Source: an uncultured Clostridia bacterium (GTDB lineage: Bacteria > Bacillota > Clostridia > Oscillospirales > Ruminococcaceae). Taken from it: 64,000 bases of DNA. Of the stretch, positions 52,576 to 62,050 are shown piece by piece (position 1 is the first letter of the stretch; every line of letters starts with the position of its first letter). The DNA is taken from positions 1-64,000 of the forward strand of contig CANRDI010000005.1 in the NCBI GenBank assembly GCA_947629335.1. The letters run 5' to 3'. A program made the position numbers and the translations under genes. Under the pieces are notes generated by a model. That model ran no database searches and was not told where the DNA came from. It saw only the letters and a program-made list of their open reading frames with translations.

Positions 52576-55500
52576 TTACATCTGTATCTCGCCGATGTTT
52601 CCGACGCTTTTCACAGCGGAAGGCTTTACATTTTCCGCTCCTGCATTTTCTTCTGCCGGAGCGTCGTCGTCATTGCCAATGGGCTTTACATCGTCAACTT
52701 CCTCTTCTGCTTCGTCTCCTTCGCTCTCAGAAGCCTCGGCATTTGAATAGTTGTCCTCGTACCATTTTGCCGCCATCATCGGACTTAACACAAAATCAAG
52801 ACTTTCCGTCGCTCCGTCATAAACGGTTTCCGTAGTCGTTATTCCGTTTTTATCCGGCTCGCAGATGTCATATGTTACCTGCTTGCGGAATTTAACACGT
52901 CCGTACATAAATTCGGGAGGTATCGGGTCCGTCTGCGATATTTCATCAAGCCATGTAAACGGCGACATTCCGCCAATGCTTATATCATCGAAGATCCAAC
53001 CCGCCGCAGCGCTCGCGTCATTATGGCACAAATACAGCGCGAAGCTGAACTTCTGTTCTTTTTCGCCGTTCATAATTCCGATCGAAAAACGCTTTACCTC
53101 AAAGCTGTTGAGAACTCCCGTAGCATATCCGCAGAACGGGCATACGCCGCCATAACCGTAGAGTTTTGCATTTATATCGCGCGCAAAATAGTTTCTATAA
53201 GCCTTCGGGTTATTCTTTTCATACTTTGCGACCTTTCTTACCTCTCCCCTGAGGAAGTCAAACTCTCTTCGGGTCATTGTCGGAACAGGCTTATAGTAAT
53301 ACGGAAGCTGGTCGGAAAGAATTATGTTAGGTTCTTCCGTACCCGAATACAGTCTGAAAAGCCTGTTTTTGTTCGTATCAGTCAGCAAAAACTCGACATA
53401 TGACGCATACTGCGGCTTTGACATACCGTCGCGGAGAATGACAAACTTGTCTGTTTTCTCGCGGTCGGTCGGGTCGAGCGAGTTTTCAATGCCGACGATC
53501 TTCATAAGCTTGTTATTTGAATCAAGAAGGGCGATCTTATCCATTCCGAGGTCGCAAATGAAGATCTTATTGAGCTTTGCTCTTATCTCTGATGTCGAAG
53601 GACACTCCGGAAGAGCCTCTTTAATCTCAGCAAGATCAAATGTAAATCTTCCGGGAGAATATGTAAAGTCGAAACTTCTGTTATTAAACAGCCCGCTCTC
53701 GATAAGCGAATAAACGTCTCCTACTATTTCAAGCAGCTCGGAGTTTGTAATGGCAGGAGGTATCATAAACTGCTTTCCGTATACCGAGAAACGATAGCGC
53801 TTATTTATATCAAGAGCAAGCGTTACATCTCCGCCCTGACTCTTTATTTCTTTAAGGAACGTAACGGTATCCTTTCCGTTTGAGAAAGAGTTTACCATAA
53901 GAGTTACGACCTGATTGAAGATCTGATGGTTTTCAAACCGCATCTCATGAGCCGCAAGGACGTCATAAGCCTTTTTCATATTTCCGATGTTTATCTTTGA
54001 AATTTCAAAACTTATATTTGCAGTTCCTGATGTCACGATAAACTGGAAATATTTCATCGAAATCCTGTAGTCCTCGCCGAACATTTCGTCAATAACATCA
54101 AATGCCTGTGCGAGAGCATTTTCGTCCTGAACAGAGCCGTTTACGATACAGTCGTTCAGCTTCAGGCTTATTATGCTTCTGAACGACACGCCAAGCTCAT
54201 AGTCCTTCAGCTTCTTTACGCCGTAAGACGGCATAAAATACTGATGCCCGTCCTGAAAGAAACTGTAGAGGAATTCCGTTCCGCCCTCGTCTGTTCCGAG
54301 AACGTTCCATTTATACTTTGCAATAAGAACATGGTTGTCGTCTTTTCCATACCATGAGTTCATCTGTTCGATGTCTGCATACAGCGCCTTTGCCGCTTCT
54401 CCGCTCTCATGTTCTTCTTTAGTTACGCCCGCTCTCTCGCTAAAAAAGCCGTTCTTGCGAAGCTCTCCGAATTGAACGGGCTGTTCGCTGTGAGGAAAGA
54501 GTATAGAAACGCTGTTTCCGAAGCGCTCACGAAGTCCTTTTGCAATCTTGCTTGTGGTCACATAGTTATAGAAGAATTCAAATACATACTGTCTGGGGCG
54601 GAGCATATAATTGCCCTCGGACTGAGGATTTGCAATAAGCTCCAGAACGAACAGCTTTTTAAACTCGTCCGCAACATAAAGTATACCCTTTTCGATTTTT
54701 GCAGCGCATTCTTCGAGAGAATCATATTTTATACCCGAACGGTTGTTTGTAATATATTTATTCGGGACAGACACGAAGAATGCCGAGAGCTGTTCATCGA
54801 CAAATTCCTTGCTGTCTGAGCGGACAAAACCCGTAAGCTCAAAGGTCGAAAAATAGTTATATTTTGTCATAAGGACTTTTCCCGCTTCGCGCTTGTTGTT
54901 TGAAATAGCAAACGGGATTATATAGGTAAATCCGTCGTGTTCCGAATGGATAAAGTCCGCTACGCTCTTTCCGTTTTCGAGGAAACGGATCTTTGTTATA
55001 TCGCTTCCCTCTTTGCGGTTGTTGAAAAGTTTATAAACGACCTCGCCGCGCCCGTAGTTTGCAATAGCGATATTGAACGTGCGGTCGAAGCATTCCTCGT
55101 CGTCCACCGATTTAAGGTTCTTTTTCCTTACGAAAGCGAAACACAGATCCACCATATTCATATAGCTGCCCTTTTTGGAGCAGATCGTGCGCAGATTTTC
55201 GTGAAGCGTCTGCTGTTCGTCCAGAGGCAGAGCAAACATAATTTCCGTGTTTTTGAACGGCTCGGCGTTGAGCTGTAAGTCGCGCACTTTAAGCACGCCG
55301 TCGTCGTTTACAACGCGCAGACGATAGCTGTTCGACTTCATTTCAAACCAATCGACATTCAAAAATACGCTCTTAGCGCCCAGACCGAAGCGGCCTTCGC
55401 GCTTTCTATCGCCGTCGTTTCGTCCTATGGAAAGATAGTAGAACACCTGTTCGAGCTTAAAGCCGACTTCGTTATAATTCAGTCTTACCTTTCCGTCGTC

Positions 55501-55803
55501 AAGAAAGTCTACTTCTATCTTTATGTCCTTTTCGTCATAATCGCATCCGAAAATATTCTGAAAAAGCTCGCGGATAATGGATTCGCGCGGATAATCGTTC
55601 GCCAGATTTACCGCGTTTATCGCGCCTCTGCCCGCGTACATATTGTTAAAATATTCCTTAAACGCCGAATCGTCCGCTTCGCCGTTACGGATTTTCTGTT
55701 CGATCTCCTCGATGACCGCCTTTATTCCTTCTTTGTCGCCGGCGGTGTTCCGCTCAAAGAAATCACCCAAAAGTCTTGTAACTGTTTCGCTGCTTGCGCT
55801 CAT
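52576..55803 (-). CDS. Large sacsin/Hsp90-type (GHKL) ATPase of unknown function
   Basis: 1075 residues. The N-terminal ATPase has the N-box IIRELFQN (76-83, Glu79 and Asn83), the sacsin-style second box LNYNEVGF (108-115), and SIGRNDGDRKREGRFGLGAKS (125-145) as lid and glycine-rich box. This is the Bergerat fold as used by sacsin and Hsp90-like proteins, not by histidine kinases. About 700 residues of unrecognised sequence follow. A CPFCG pair near 888 with CH near 925 may bind zinc. The last about 60 residues are acidic. It lies 70 bases after a helicase-like gene in one operon. A role in defence or nucleic-acid processing is inferred from that pairing. Confidence 0.72.
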   Translation of the reverse strand: MSASSETVTRLLGDFFERNTAGDKEGIKAVIEEIEQKIRNGEADDSAFKEYFNNMYAGRGAINAVNLANDYPRESIIRELFQNIFGCDYDEKDIKIEVDFLDDGKVRLNYNEVGFKLEQVFYYLSIGRNDGDRKREGRFGLGAKSVFLNVDWFEMKSNSYRLRVVNDDGVLKVRDLQLNAEPFKNTEIMFALPLDEQQTLHENLRTICSKKGSYMNMVDLCFAFVRKKNLKSVDDEECFDRTFNIAIANYGRGEVVYKLFNNRKEGSDITKIRFLENGKSVADFIHSEHDGFTYIIPFAISNNKREAGKVLMTKYNYFSTFELTGFVRSDSKEFVDEQLSAFFVSVPNKYITNNRSGIKYDSLEECAAKIEKGILYVADEFKKLFVLELIANPQSEGNYMLRPRQYVFEFFYNYVTTSKIAKGLRERFGNSVSILFPHSEQPVQFGELRKNGFFSERAGVTKEEHESGEAAKALYADIEQMNSWYGKDDNHVLIAKYKWNVLGTDEGGTEFLYSFFQDGHQYFMPSYGVKKLKDYELGVSFRSIISLKLNDCIVNGSVQDENALAQAFDVIDEMFGEDYRISMKYFQFIVTSGTANISFEISKINIGNMKKAYDVLAAHEMRFENHQIFNQVVTLMVNSFSNGKDTVTFLKEIKSQGGDVTLALDINKRYRFSVYGKQFMIPPAITNSELLEIVGDVYSLIESGLFNNRSFDFTYSPGRFTFDLAEIKEALPECPSTSEIRAKLNKIFICDLGMDKIALLDSNNKLMKIVGIENSLDPTDREKTDKFVILRDGMSKPQYASYVEFLLTDTNKNRLFRLYSGTEEPNIILSDQLPYYYKPVPTMTRREFDFLRGEVRKVAKYEKNNPKAYRNYFARDINAKLYGYGGVCPFCGYATGVLNSFEVKRFSIGIMNGEKEQKFSFALYLCHNDASAAAGWIFDDISIGGMSPFTWLDEISQTDPIPPEFMYGRVKFRKQVTYDICEPDKNGITTTETVYDGATESLDFVLSPMMAAKWYEDNYSNAEASESEGDEAEEEVDDVKPIGNDDDAPAEENAGAENVKPSAVKSVGNIGEIQM

Positions 55804-55873
55804 ATATTCGCCTCATTTCTCCGCGCGTGGTCTGTCTCGCGCGGGTTTTATTCTGAGCTAAAATCTTTTAGCG

Positions 55874-57829
55874 TCAGATCCCGTCATTGAAGATCCTTAT
55901 ATATTCTCTGAACTGATACCCCGAATTTCTCTGTTTTTCGCGGTATTTCCATATTCCGTAGATAACGGGATACTGGATACAATCGTTAAGCTCGCTGACT
56001 GCATTCTTTATCTTAATGTGGAAATCTTTATCGTCTTTCATTGCGTCAACTTCCGCCTTTGCGTCTTCGAGACCCTTTACCGCCTCGGACGCAAACGGCT
56101 GGTTTGAATAAGAACTGTCGGAGAACGACGCCGCCATTTCGTCGCGCGAAAGAAGTTTTGCGATCTTTCCGTCCCGATCTATCAGGCACAATCCCTCAAG
56201 CTCGTTCATTGCCGCGGCTATATCCGCCGCTGTGGAGCTGTCGTTTATGCCGAGAAGAGTATAAATCTTTTCGAGATTTTTCTCCGCAAAATCGGCAAGC
56301 TGTTTCGTGTTTGATATTCCGTCATCGTCGACAAGTGAAAAATCAGCCTTTATCTTCTTTATAAAGTCGAAGCCCGAATCGGTCTGTTTCGCATGATCCC
56401 TGATGTATTTGAGAGAGCTTACAAGACCCGCCATAAACACGCCTTTTTCTTTTATATCAAACATGATATTTCTTATCGGAAGAGTTCCGCAAAAAGCGTC
56501 CGCTATGCTTCTGCAAAGATTTTTCTCTAAAATGACCGTATCGAATACTTTATTTGAATCGCGGAAGATAACAAATTTTCTGTGCTTTTCGTGCTTAAAT
56601 CCGTGGCGGGTCATTCTCTTTTCAAGAACCGCCGCCGAGAACGGAAGCTCATAGTTTATTACACAGCTTACCGTCTGCATACCTTCGCCCGTTGTCGAAA
56701 GATTATCCATACCGATAATTACACGCGGTCTTTCGTCCACATCTGTATCTACCGAGAGCTTTTTTATGATGACCTCAGGGGTTATCGTCTCGCCTCTTTC
56801 CACAAAGACCTGACTTCCGTAAAGAGCGGTAAAGACTTTTCTGAGGTACTCTATTGTGTTTTTATTGCAGCAGTAGATCATAATTCTCGAATCGTCGTCC
56901 TCAAGAATTTCCGCACTGTATTTCAAAAGCGCCTCAAGTTTTTTGTCAAGTTCAGCCAAATCTTCTACATCCGAACGCGTAAAATAAGACTTCATATAAA
57001 TTTTCTTCTGCCTGTCAAACTTATCGACGTCATACTGCTCGAAAATATTTCCCCCGTAGGTATATGTCGGAAGACCCGAACGCAGGTCAACACGGCGTCT
57101 GAACGTATTTATAACTGAATCCTCAAAACTGTAGTCGAGGAAAACAACCTCTCTTTTATAGTCGTCTGAATAAACAAGCGGATCGTAATATCTCATTACC
57201 GGACTTTCGTCATTGAGCGCACAGGCAGATGTGTCGAGCGCCATTGAGCATACCGCGTCGGCTTTCGCGCTGTCGGAAAGGATACTCTTTATAAGATCCG
57301 AAAGGTCAGCTTTATCGCTGTCTGATTTTGCGGGGAACGGAGCGTTTATAAACAGCTTATCCGCTTTCCAGATTATGTGCTTTCTGTAGCCTATGTAGTC
57401 GGGAACGTCGTTATTAAGCTCTTCGTCTATTATAATAAGATCCCACTTTACTGTTTCTTTTACCTTTTGTTTGAAAACATTATCCGAAAACAGGGTGTTC
57501 TTTGACATCAGGAAAAGTCCCGCGCCCTCTTCGTCAAAGAACAAAAGGGCATTATGAGCGCCGGAGACCATTTTAAAATCGGCGCCGATACTCGTAATAA
57601 ACATTCTGTACCAGCTGTACAATTCGCTCTCGTTTGTTATGACAAGAATGTTCGGATTTTCCTTTTCCGCAAGGACGTCGTATACACTAAGCGCGCACTT
57701 AACATATTTTTCCGAGCCGAATTCTCCGCAGTTAAGCGCGAATCCGAACTTTCGCAGTTTTTCTGCCGCAGCAAGATTAGCCGCGGACAAATTCTGACCG
57801 ACGAGCGGTATCCATTTAAAGTTGCCCAA
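55874..57829 (-). CDS. Degenerate SNF2-like (SF2) helicase
   Basis: 651 residues. Motif II is LIIIDEEL (131-138). The second RecA domain is well kept: SRIMIYCCNKNTIEYLRK (motif IV-like, about 314-331), DNLSTTGEGMQTVSCVINYE (V, 375-394) and LEKRMTRHGFKHEKH (VI, 402-416), matching the SNF2 pattern GLNLQ...VINYDLPWNP..LEQR. The Walker A position reads CGEFGSEKYVK (34-44) and lacks a normal GKT, so ATP hydrolysis may be lost or unusual. Motif VI also lacks the second Arg of GRxxR. The start is TTG with GGAGGT 8 bases ahead and a promoter at 57899-57927. It is paired with the sacsin-like ATPase. Confidence 0.65.
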   Translation of the reverse strand: MGNFKWIPLVGQNLSAANLAAAEKLRKFGFALNCGEFGSEKYVKCALSVYDVLAEKENPNILVITNESELYSWYRMFITSIGADFKMVSGAHNALLFFDEEGAGLFLMSKNTLFSDNVFKQKVKETVKWDLIIIDEELNNDVPDYIGYRKHIIWKADKLFINAPFPAKSDSDKADLSDLIKSILSDSAKADAVCSMALDTSACALNDESPVMRYYDPLVYSDDYKREVVFLDYSFEDSVINTFRRRVDLRSGLPTYTYGGNIFEQYDVDKFDRQKKIYMKSYFTRSDVEDLAELDKKLEALLKYSAEILEDDDSRIMIYCCNKNTIEYLRKVFTALYGSQVFVERGETITPEVIIKKLSVDTDVDERPRVIIGMDNLSTTGEGMQTVSCVINYELPFSAAVLEKRMTRHGFKHEKHRKFVIFRDSNKVFDTVILEKNLCRSIADAFCGTLPIRNIMFDIKEKGVFMAGLVSSLKYIRDHAKQTDSGFDFIKKIKADFSLVDDDGISNTKQLADFAEKNLEKIYTLLGINDSSTAADIAAAMNELEGLCLIDRDGKIAKLLSRDEMAASFSDSSYSNQPFASEAVKGLEDAKAEVDAMKDDKDFHIKIKNAVSELNDCIQYPVIYGIWKYREKQRNSGYQFREYIRIFNDGI

Positions 57830-57898
57830 TATAACGCACCTCCGAATTTTTCGTCATTTACAGCATGGTCTGAAAATGAGCGCAATTTGCTATCTTTA

Positions 57899-57927
57899 AT
57901 TATACACCAAATCCGAACTTATTACAA
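57899..57927 (-). promoter_or_regulatory. Promoter of the helicase-ATPase operon
   Basis: On the minus strand: -35 TTGTAA (57922-57927), 17-base spacer, -10 TATAAT (57899-57904). The leader is about 60 bases. The rest of the 334-base divergent gap (57928-58108) is AT-rich and otherwise empty. Confidence 0.78.
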
Positions 57928-58108
57928 GTATGTCAACCCACATAAAACTATCAAAATCTGAATATAATTTTTTGTGCATTTTTGACAAAACTCCAAAAAA
58001 AGAAGGAAAATTTGTACATTTCAGAGAATAATCACCGTAAACAAAGCCTTAAATTAACTATATACAACACACTAAAGAAAATAATTGAAAAATTGTCACA
58101 TATTACCA

Positions 58109-58137
58109 TTGAAAAATAAAGTGAAATACGCTAAAAT
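58109..58137 (+). promoter_or_regulatory. Promoter of the HD-domain gene
   Basis: -35 TTGAAA (58109-58114), 17-base spacer, -10 TAAAAT (58132-58137). The start would be near 58144, just before GAGGGTGAGG. Confidence 0.72.
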
Positions 58138-58163
58138 ATATACAGAGGGTGAGGTAATTGCAA

Positions 58164-58757
58164 ATGTTAAAAGCTGTTTTATCAAAGAAAAACATTTTTG
58201 ACTGCGGAGATTATATTTCATGCGTTTCAGACCTTATAGAAAACGAAAACATCCTTAAACTCAGGGATTTCAGTCACCATATCGGTACGACACGTTATCA
58301 GCATTCGCTGAATGTTTCATATTATAATTTTCTTCTGTGCAGGTTTCTGGGGCTTGACGCAAAAAGCGCGGCGCGCGCGGGACTTATGCATGATCTTTTT
58401 TTCTACGACCGAAGGAAACATGAAAAAGGCATAGGCGAGAGATCGCATATTTCAGAACATCCTAAGATCGCGTTTTTCAATGCCTCCGAAATGTTTTCAA
58501 TAAGCGAGCTTGAAGGAGATATGATCGCAAATCATATGTGGCCTGCCACTTTACACCTTCCGAAGCACAGAGAAGCGTTTGTAATTACGTTTGTAGATAA
58601 ATTCTGCGCAGTCGCGGAGGTCGCGGTCAGCGTAAAGACAAAAATTTCGAGAAAACGCCGAAAAGAATATGTAAACGCCGTTTCCTCGTCAGAACGCGCG
58701 CTCTCAGCGGCAAAGGCAGATAATATGCAGGAGCAGCCCGCTGAAAGCAAAGTATAA
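58164..58757 (+). CDS. HD-domain (HDIG) hydrolase
   Basis: 197 residues. The metal site is His47 (RYQHSLNVSYY), the HD pair His76-Asp77 (GLMHDLFFYD), and later HMWP and FVDKFCA. Single-domain HD proteins hydrolyse phosphate esters of nucleotides; the substrate is unknown. ATG 58164 has GAGG 9 bases ahead; TTG 58158 is too close. It is divergent from the helicase-ATPase pair by 334 bases, and any link with that pair is speculative. A strong hairpin follows. Confidence 0.85.
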   Translation: MLKAVLSKKNIFDCGDYISCVSDLIENENILKLRDFSHHIGTTRYQHSLNVSYYNFLLCRFLGLDAKSAARAGLMHDLFFYDRRKHEKGIGERSHISEHPKIAFFNASEMFSISELEGDMIANHMWPATLHLPKHREAFVITFVDKFCAVAEVAVSVKTKISRKRRKEYVNAVSSSERALSAAKADNMQEQPAESKV

Positions 58758-58794
58758 TTCCAAATCAAACGTCTTAATAACCTAATATTTTTCC

Positions 58795-58819
58795 GAGGTC
58801 GGTATTTGATACCGACCTC
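58795..58819 (+). terminator. Hairpin after the HD-domain gene
   Basis: A perfect 11-bp stem GAGGTCGGTAT / ATACCGACCTC (58795-58805 with 58809-58819), 3-base loop. The T run is on the minus-strand side (ATTTTT before the stem as written), but stem strength suggests termination of the HD gene. Confidence 0.65.
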
Positions 58820-59124
58820 TCAGTTTGTGTAAAAACACAGTTTGCTGAAAAAATACTTATCTTAACTTGTTTTGAGGGAGCGCAGTATACAGCACACAGG
58901 GGATATAGTATGCAGTAAACAGTAGTAGGTATCCGCCTGCGGCGGATGATATTTGATTGTTTTCAAGATAATAGGGATATGCCGTTTTGGGTGCTTCTTT
59001 AGGAAACGCGTCCGGAATAGGCTGTCAAGAGCTTATGCTGTCAGCATAATTTCTATATCCGAGTTTTTATCCTTGAGGGTCTTTTATTTTTTCATAAAGT
59101 TTTAGAATATTTTCACAAAAACTG
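58820..59124. other. Gene-free stretch with a short repeat
   Basis: No coding frame or RNA gene is recognisable. GGTATCCGCCTGCGGCGGAT at about 58928-58947, preceded by repeated gtatacag/gtatgcagt words, resembles the inverse of 101-160 at the window start. It looks like a second, decayed dispersed repeat family. Confidence 0.4.
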
Positions 59125-59400
59125 TGGAAATTGTCGGAAGTTTGTGTTATAATAATTGCAGAGCAATTATTATAGATTTCAATGCCTTGCGCATACGCAA
59201 AATTTTATTAAAATTTTGCTCCGCGCATATCGGCAAATCATAACATAAATTCTTGCGAATTTATGTTATGATAAATTGCAGAGCAATTATTATAGATTTC
59301 AATGCCTTGCGCATACGCAAAATTTTTTTAAAATTTTGCTCCGCGCATATCGGCAAATCATAACATAAATTCTTGCGAATTAAAAAACGCAGGCGTTTTT
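59125..59400 (+). ncRNA. Candidate structured RNA: promoter, two 120-bp units, terminator
   Basis: A possible promoter (TGGAAA 59125-59130, 17 bases, TATAAT 59148-59153) leads into two tandem structured units and then a terminator-like stem AAAAACGC-AG-GCGTTTTT (59383-59400). Each unit has three hairpins: AATTGC-aga-GCAATT, GCAAAATTTTA / TAAAATTTTGC-like, and ATCATAACATAAATTC / GAATTTATGTTATGAT. The last is perfect in unit 1 (59237-59252 with 59257-59272) and truncated in unit 2. No protein is encoded. This is a hypothesis from architecture; the -35 is poor. Confidence 0.4.
59154..59381 (+). repeat. Tandem duplication, 120-bp period
   Basis: 59154-59261 and 59274-59381 are identical over 108 bases except one base (A at 59207 against T at 59327). 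Such identity implies a recent duplication or active homogenisation. From 59401 to 59496 there is only AT-rich sequence before the M16 gene. Confidence 0.95.
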
Positions 59401-59496
59401 ATTGCCGCTCGATTTGAGAGCTTTCAGCAGATAATAGCGGATATTAAGCCTGTGGATATTTTATTCTCTATAAAATAACGAAAAGGACTGATCGAA

Positions 59497-60753
59497 ATTT
59501 TTGAGCGAAAACAAATTGCCGAAGGAATTTATTTTTCCAAAATAACCGACCCGCGTTATAAACAAAACCGCTTTTTCATCTCACTTTTTACCGACATTTC
59601 CAAAATACCGCGCGAAGACGCGGCTGTGGCGGCTTATGAATTTACCGAATGCAGCGAGCAATATACAGACTATAAACAGCTCTCCTCGGCGCTTCTTGAC
59701 CTATATGACGCGTCGCTTTCCGCGGCGACATCGCTCTTCTGCGGCGCAAGGCGCACAGACGTCTGGGCGGCGGCGCTTGACGACAGATATGCGCTTAACG
59801 GTGAAAAACTCGAATGTGAAACCGCGCGGCTTTTATGCGGCTGCATTTTCCGTCCGCTTGTAAAAAACGGAGCATTTGACGAAAAAATAACCGAAATGCT
59901 CCGAACACAGCTTATCGACAATCTCGACAGCGCTATAAACGACAAAGCTGTTTACGCAAGCGAACGCGCCGCAAAAACCGCTTTCATCGGCGAAGCCGCA
60001 GAACTTCCCGCGTCGGGTCTGAGCGAAAATGCGAAAAATGTTACGGCTGTTTCGGCATTTAACGCTTATCGGGAGATGATGAAAACCGCCCACGCAGAGA
60101 TCTGCGCGGTAGGCTGCTCTGAATTTGCCGAAAGCGAACAGATATTTACCGAAGAGTTTTCTAAACTTGACAGAGAAAATATATATCAGCTTAAAGCTGA
60201 GCCTTCTGCGCTCAAAAAAACTCCCGCAATTATCGAGGACAACCTCGAAATGCAGCAGGCTATTTTAAGAATGTATTTCAAAGCTCCGAAGATGGACGAC
60301 AGACCCGCAAACGCCCTCTTTTCGCGTATTCTCGGCGGTATGACAACTTCCCGCTTTTTTACGAATATCCGTGAGAAACGTTCGCTGTGCTATTACTGCG
60401 GTTCAAGCGCGAACCGTTTCAACAGAACGCTCGTATGCTCTGCGGGAATAGAGCCGCAAAATGCCGAAAAAACGCGCGAAGCGATGCTTGCAGAAATAAA
60501 CGATATATGTGAAAACGGAGTGACGAACGACGAGCTTGAACGCGCTAAGCTCGAAATACTCGACGAGCTTTCTTCGACCTATGACAGCGCTTTAGGCATC
60601 TCAAGCTGGTATCTGTCGCAGATAACCGACGAAAAATTTATCTCTCCCGAAGAATTTGCCGAGCTGATAAAAGCCGCGACGCCCGACCGCGTTAAAGAAG
60701 CCGCACGCAAATACGGTCTTGATACAGTCTATCTGCTGAAAAACAAGGAGTAA
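59497..60753 (+). CDS. M16-family peptidase-like protein, non-catalytic (YfmF type)
   Basis: About 418 residues. The domain spans the whole length but lacks the zinc motif HxxEH; at the matching place it reads AYEFTECSEQYTDYKQLSSA. NIREKRSLCYYCGSSANRF and the C-terminal TYDSALGISSWYLSQI are M16-like. No ATG, GTG or TTG precedes GTG 59626 in frame, yet homology-like sequence (ERKQIAEGIYFSKITDPRYK) continues up to a stop at 59476. AAAAGGA lies 9 bases before ATT 59497, the most likely start; CTG 59488 is an alternative. It pairs with the catalytic M16 gene 10 bases downstream. Confidence 0.82.
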   Translation: MFERKQIAEGIYFSKITDPRYKQNRFFISLFTDISKIPREDAAVAAYEFTECSEQYTDYKQLSSALLDLYDASLSAATSLFCGARRTDVWAAALDDRYALNGEKLECETARLLCGCIFRPLVKNGAFDEKITEMLRTQLIDNLDSAINDKAVYASERAAKTAFIGEAAELPASGLSENAKNVTAVSAFNAYREMMKTAHAEICAVGCSEFAESEQIFTEEFSKLDRENIYQLKAEPSALKKTPAIIEDNLEMQQAILRMYFKAPKMDDRPANALFSRILGGMTTSRFFTNIREKRSLCYYCGSSANRFNRTLVCSAGIEPQNAEKTREAMLAEINDICENGVTNDELERAKLEILDELSSTYDSALGISSWYLSQITDEKFISPEEFAELIKAATPDRVKEAARKYGLDTVYLLKNKE

Positions 60754-60763
60754 ACCAAACAGA

Positions 60764-62029
60764 ATGATGATCGAAAAGATATACAATGACATTATAAAAG
60801 AGACGTGTCTTAAATATGTCTGTTCCTGCGGGACAGAGGTATATATGCTTCCGATGAAGGGGTGGAATACGGCTGTCGCACAGTTTACCGCGCGCTTCGG
60901 CTCTCAGGACAACTCGTTTATTTCCGACGGAAAACTTATCGAGATACCCGACGGAACGGCGCATTATCTCGAACACAAGCTCTTTGAGAGCGACGAAAAA
61001 GACGCTTTTTCACTTTTCGCGCAGACGGGCGCTTCATGCAACGCCGGAACAAGTTTTGACTACACCCAGTATTATTTCAGTTGTGCGGACAATTTCCGAA
61101 AAAATCTTGAAATACTGCTCGGCTTTGTGAGCGAACCGTATTTCACGGAAGAAAATGTTGAAAAAGAGCGCGGCATTATCGGTCAGGAAATAACGATGTA
61201 CCGTGACAACCCCTCATGGCGCGTGTTTACAAATCTTTTAGAAGGAATTTATGTTAAAGATCCCGTAAGGCTCGATATAGCGGGAACTGTCGAAAGCATA
61301 GCGAAGATCACTCCAAAAACGCTCTACGACTGTTATAACACATTCTACGCCCCCTCAAATATGTTTTTATGCGCGGCGGGAAATATCGACCCTGACGAGA
61401 TAGTTCAGATATGCGAAAATAAGCTCAAAAAAGCCAAGCCCTTTAAAATCGGAACAGCGTCTTATGACGAGCCGTATGAGGTAAACAAAAAACTTTTGCG
61501 TATGTCAATGCCCGTTTCAAAACCGATATTTGAAATAGGATTTAAGCGTCCTGCCGTTTACAAAGAACAGGAAATAAGCGACTATATCTATTTCAACATT
61601 CTGCTCGATATGCTTTTCGGAAACTCTTCGGAGTTTTATGAACAAATGCGCATAGACGGCATACTGAACGACGAATGGGCAGTAAGCGTTTTCAACGGCC
61701 GCGGGCATTTCTTTCTTGCCGCGCGCGGGGAGAGCGAAAAGCCGGAACTTGTGCTTGAAAAAATGCAGGAGCTTTTCGTATCTTATAAGAAAGATCCGCC
61801 CGAACGCGAGCTTTTTGAGCGCGTAAAAAAGGCAACCTACGGCTCTCTTGTAAAGGAATTTGCGAACGTAAAAAGCGTATGCACTACGCTTTCCGAAGCG
61901 GCTTTGTCAAATGTTTCGCCGTTTTGCGCCATTCAGACGGCCGCCTCGGCGAGCTATGAAACGCTTTTGGAAAAGCTATACGATATCGACGCGGAAAACG
62001 CCTGCATCTCAATAATAGAACCGCTTTAA
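60764..62029 (+). CDS. M16-family zinc peptidase, catalytic subunit (YfmH type)
   Basis: 421 residues. The inverted zinc motif HYLEH (67-71) and the downstream Glu in ERGIIGQEITMY (about 143-147) complete the site. GASCNAGTSFDYTQYYFSC is the usual following block. Such enzymes act with a non-catalytic partner on peptides in the cytoplasm. Two start ATGs are adjacent; AAGGAG is 13 bases away inside the upstream gene's end. Confidence 0.93.
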   Translation: MMIEKIYNDIIKETCLKYVCSCGTEVYMLPMKGWNTAVAQFTARFGSQDNSFISDGKLIEIPDGTAHYLEHKLFESDEKDAFSLFAQTGASCNAGTSFDYTQYYFSCADNFRKNLEILLGFVSEPYFTEENVEKERGIIGQEITMYRDNPSWRVFTNLLEGIYVKDPVRLDIAGTVESIAKITPKTLYDCYNTFYAPSNMFLCAAGNIDPDEIVQICENKLKKAKPFKIGTASYDEPYEVNKKLLRMSMPVSKPIFEIGFKRPAVYKEQEISDYIYFNILLDMLFGNSSEFYEQMRIDGILNDEWAVSVFNGRGHFFLAARGESEKPELVLEKMQELFVSYKKDPPERELFERVKKATYGSLVKEFANVKSVCTTLSEAALSNVSPFCAIQTAASASYETLLEKLYDIDAENACISIIEPL

Positions 62030-62050
62030 TGACAGCAAAGGAGAAACCGA

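Noticed and set aside
59154-59381. CRISPR array
   Set aside because: Only two copies, 108-base repeats with a 12-base gap and no cas genes.
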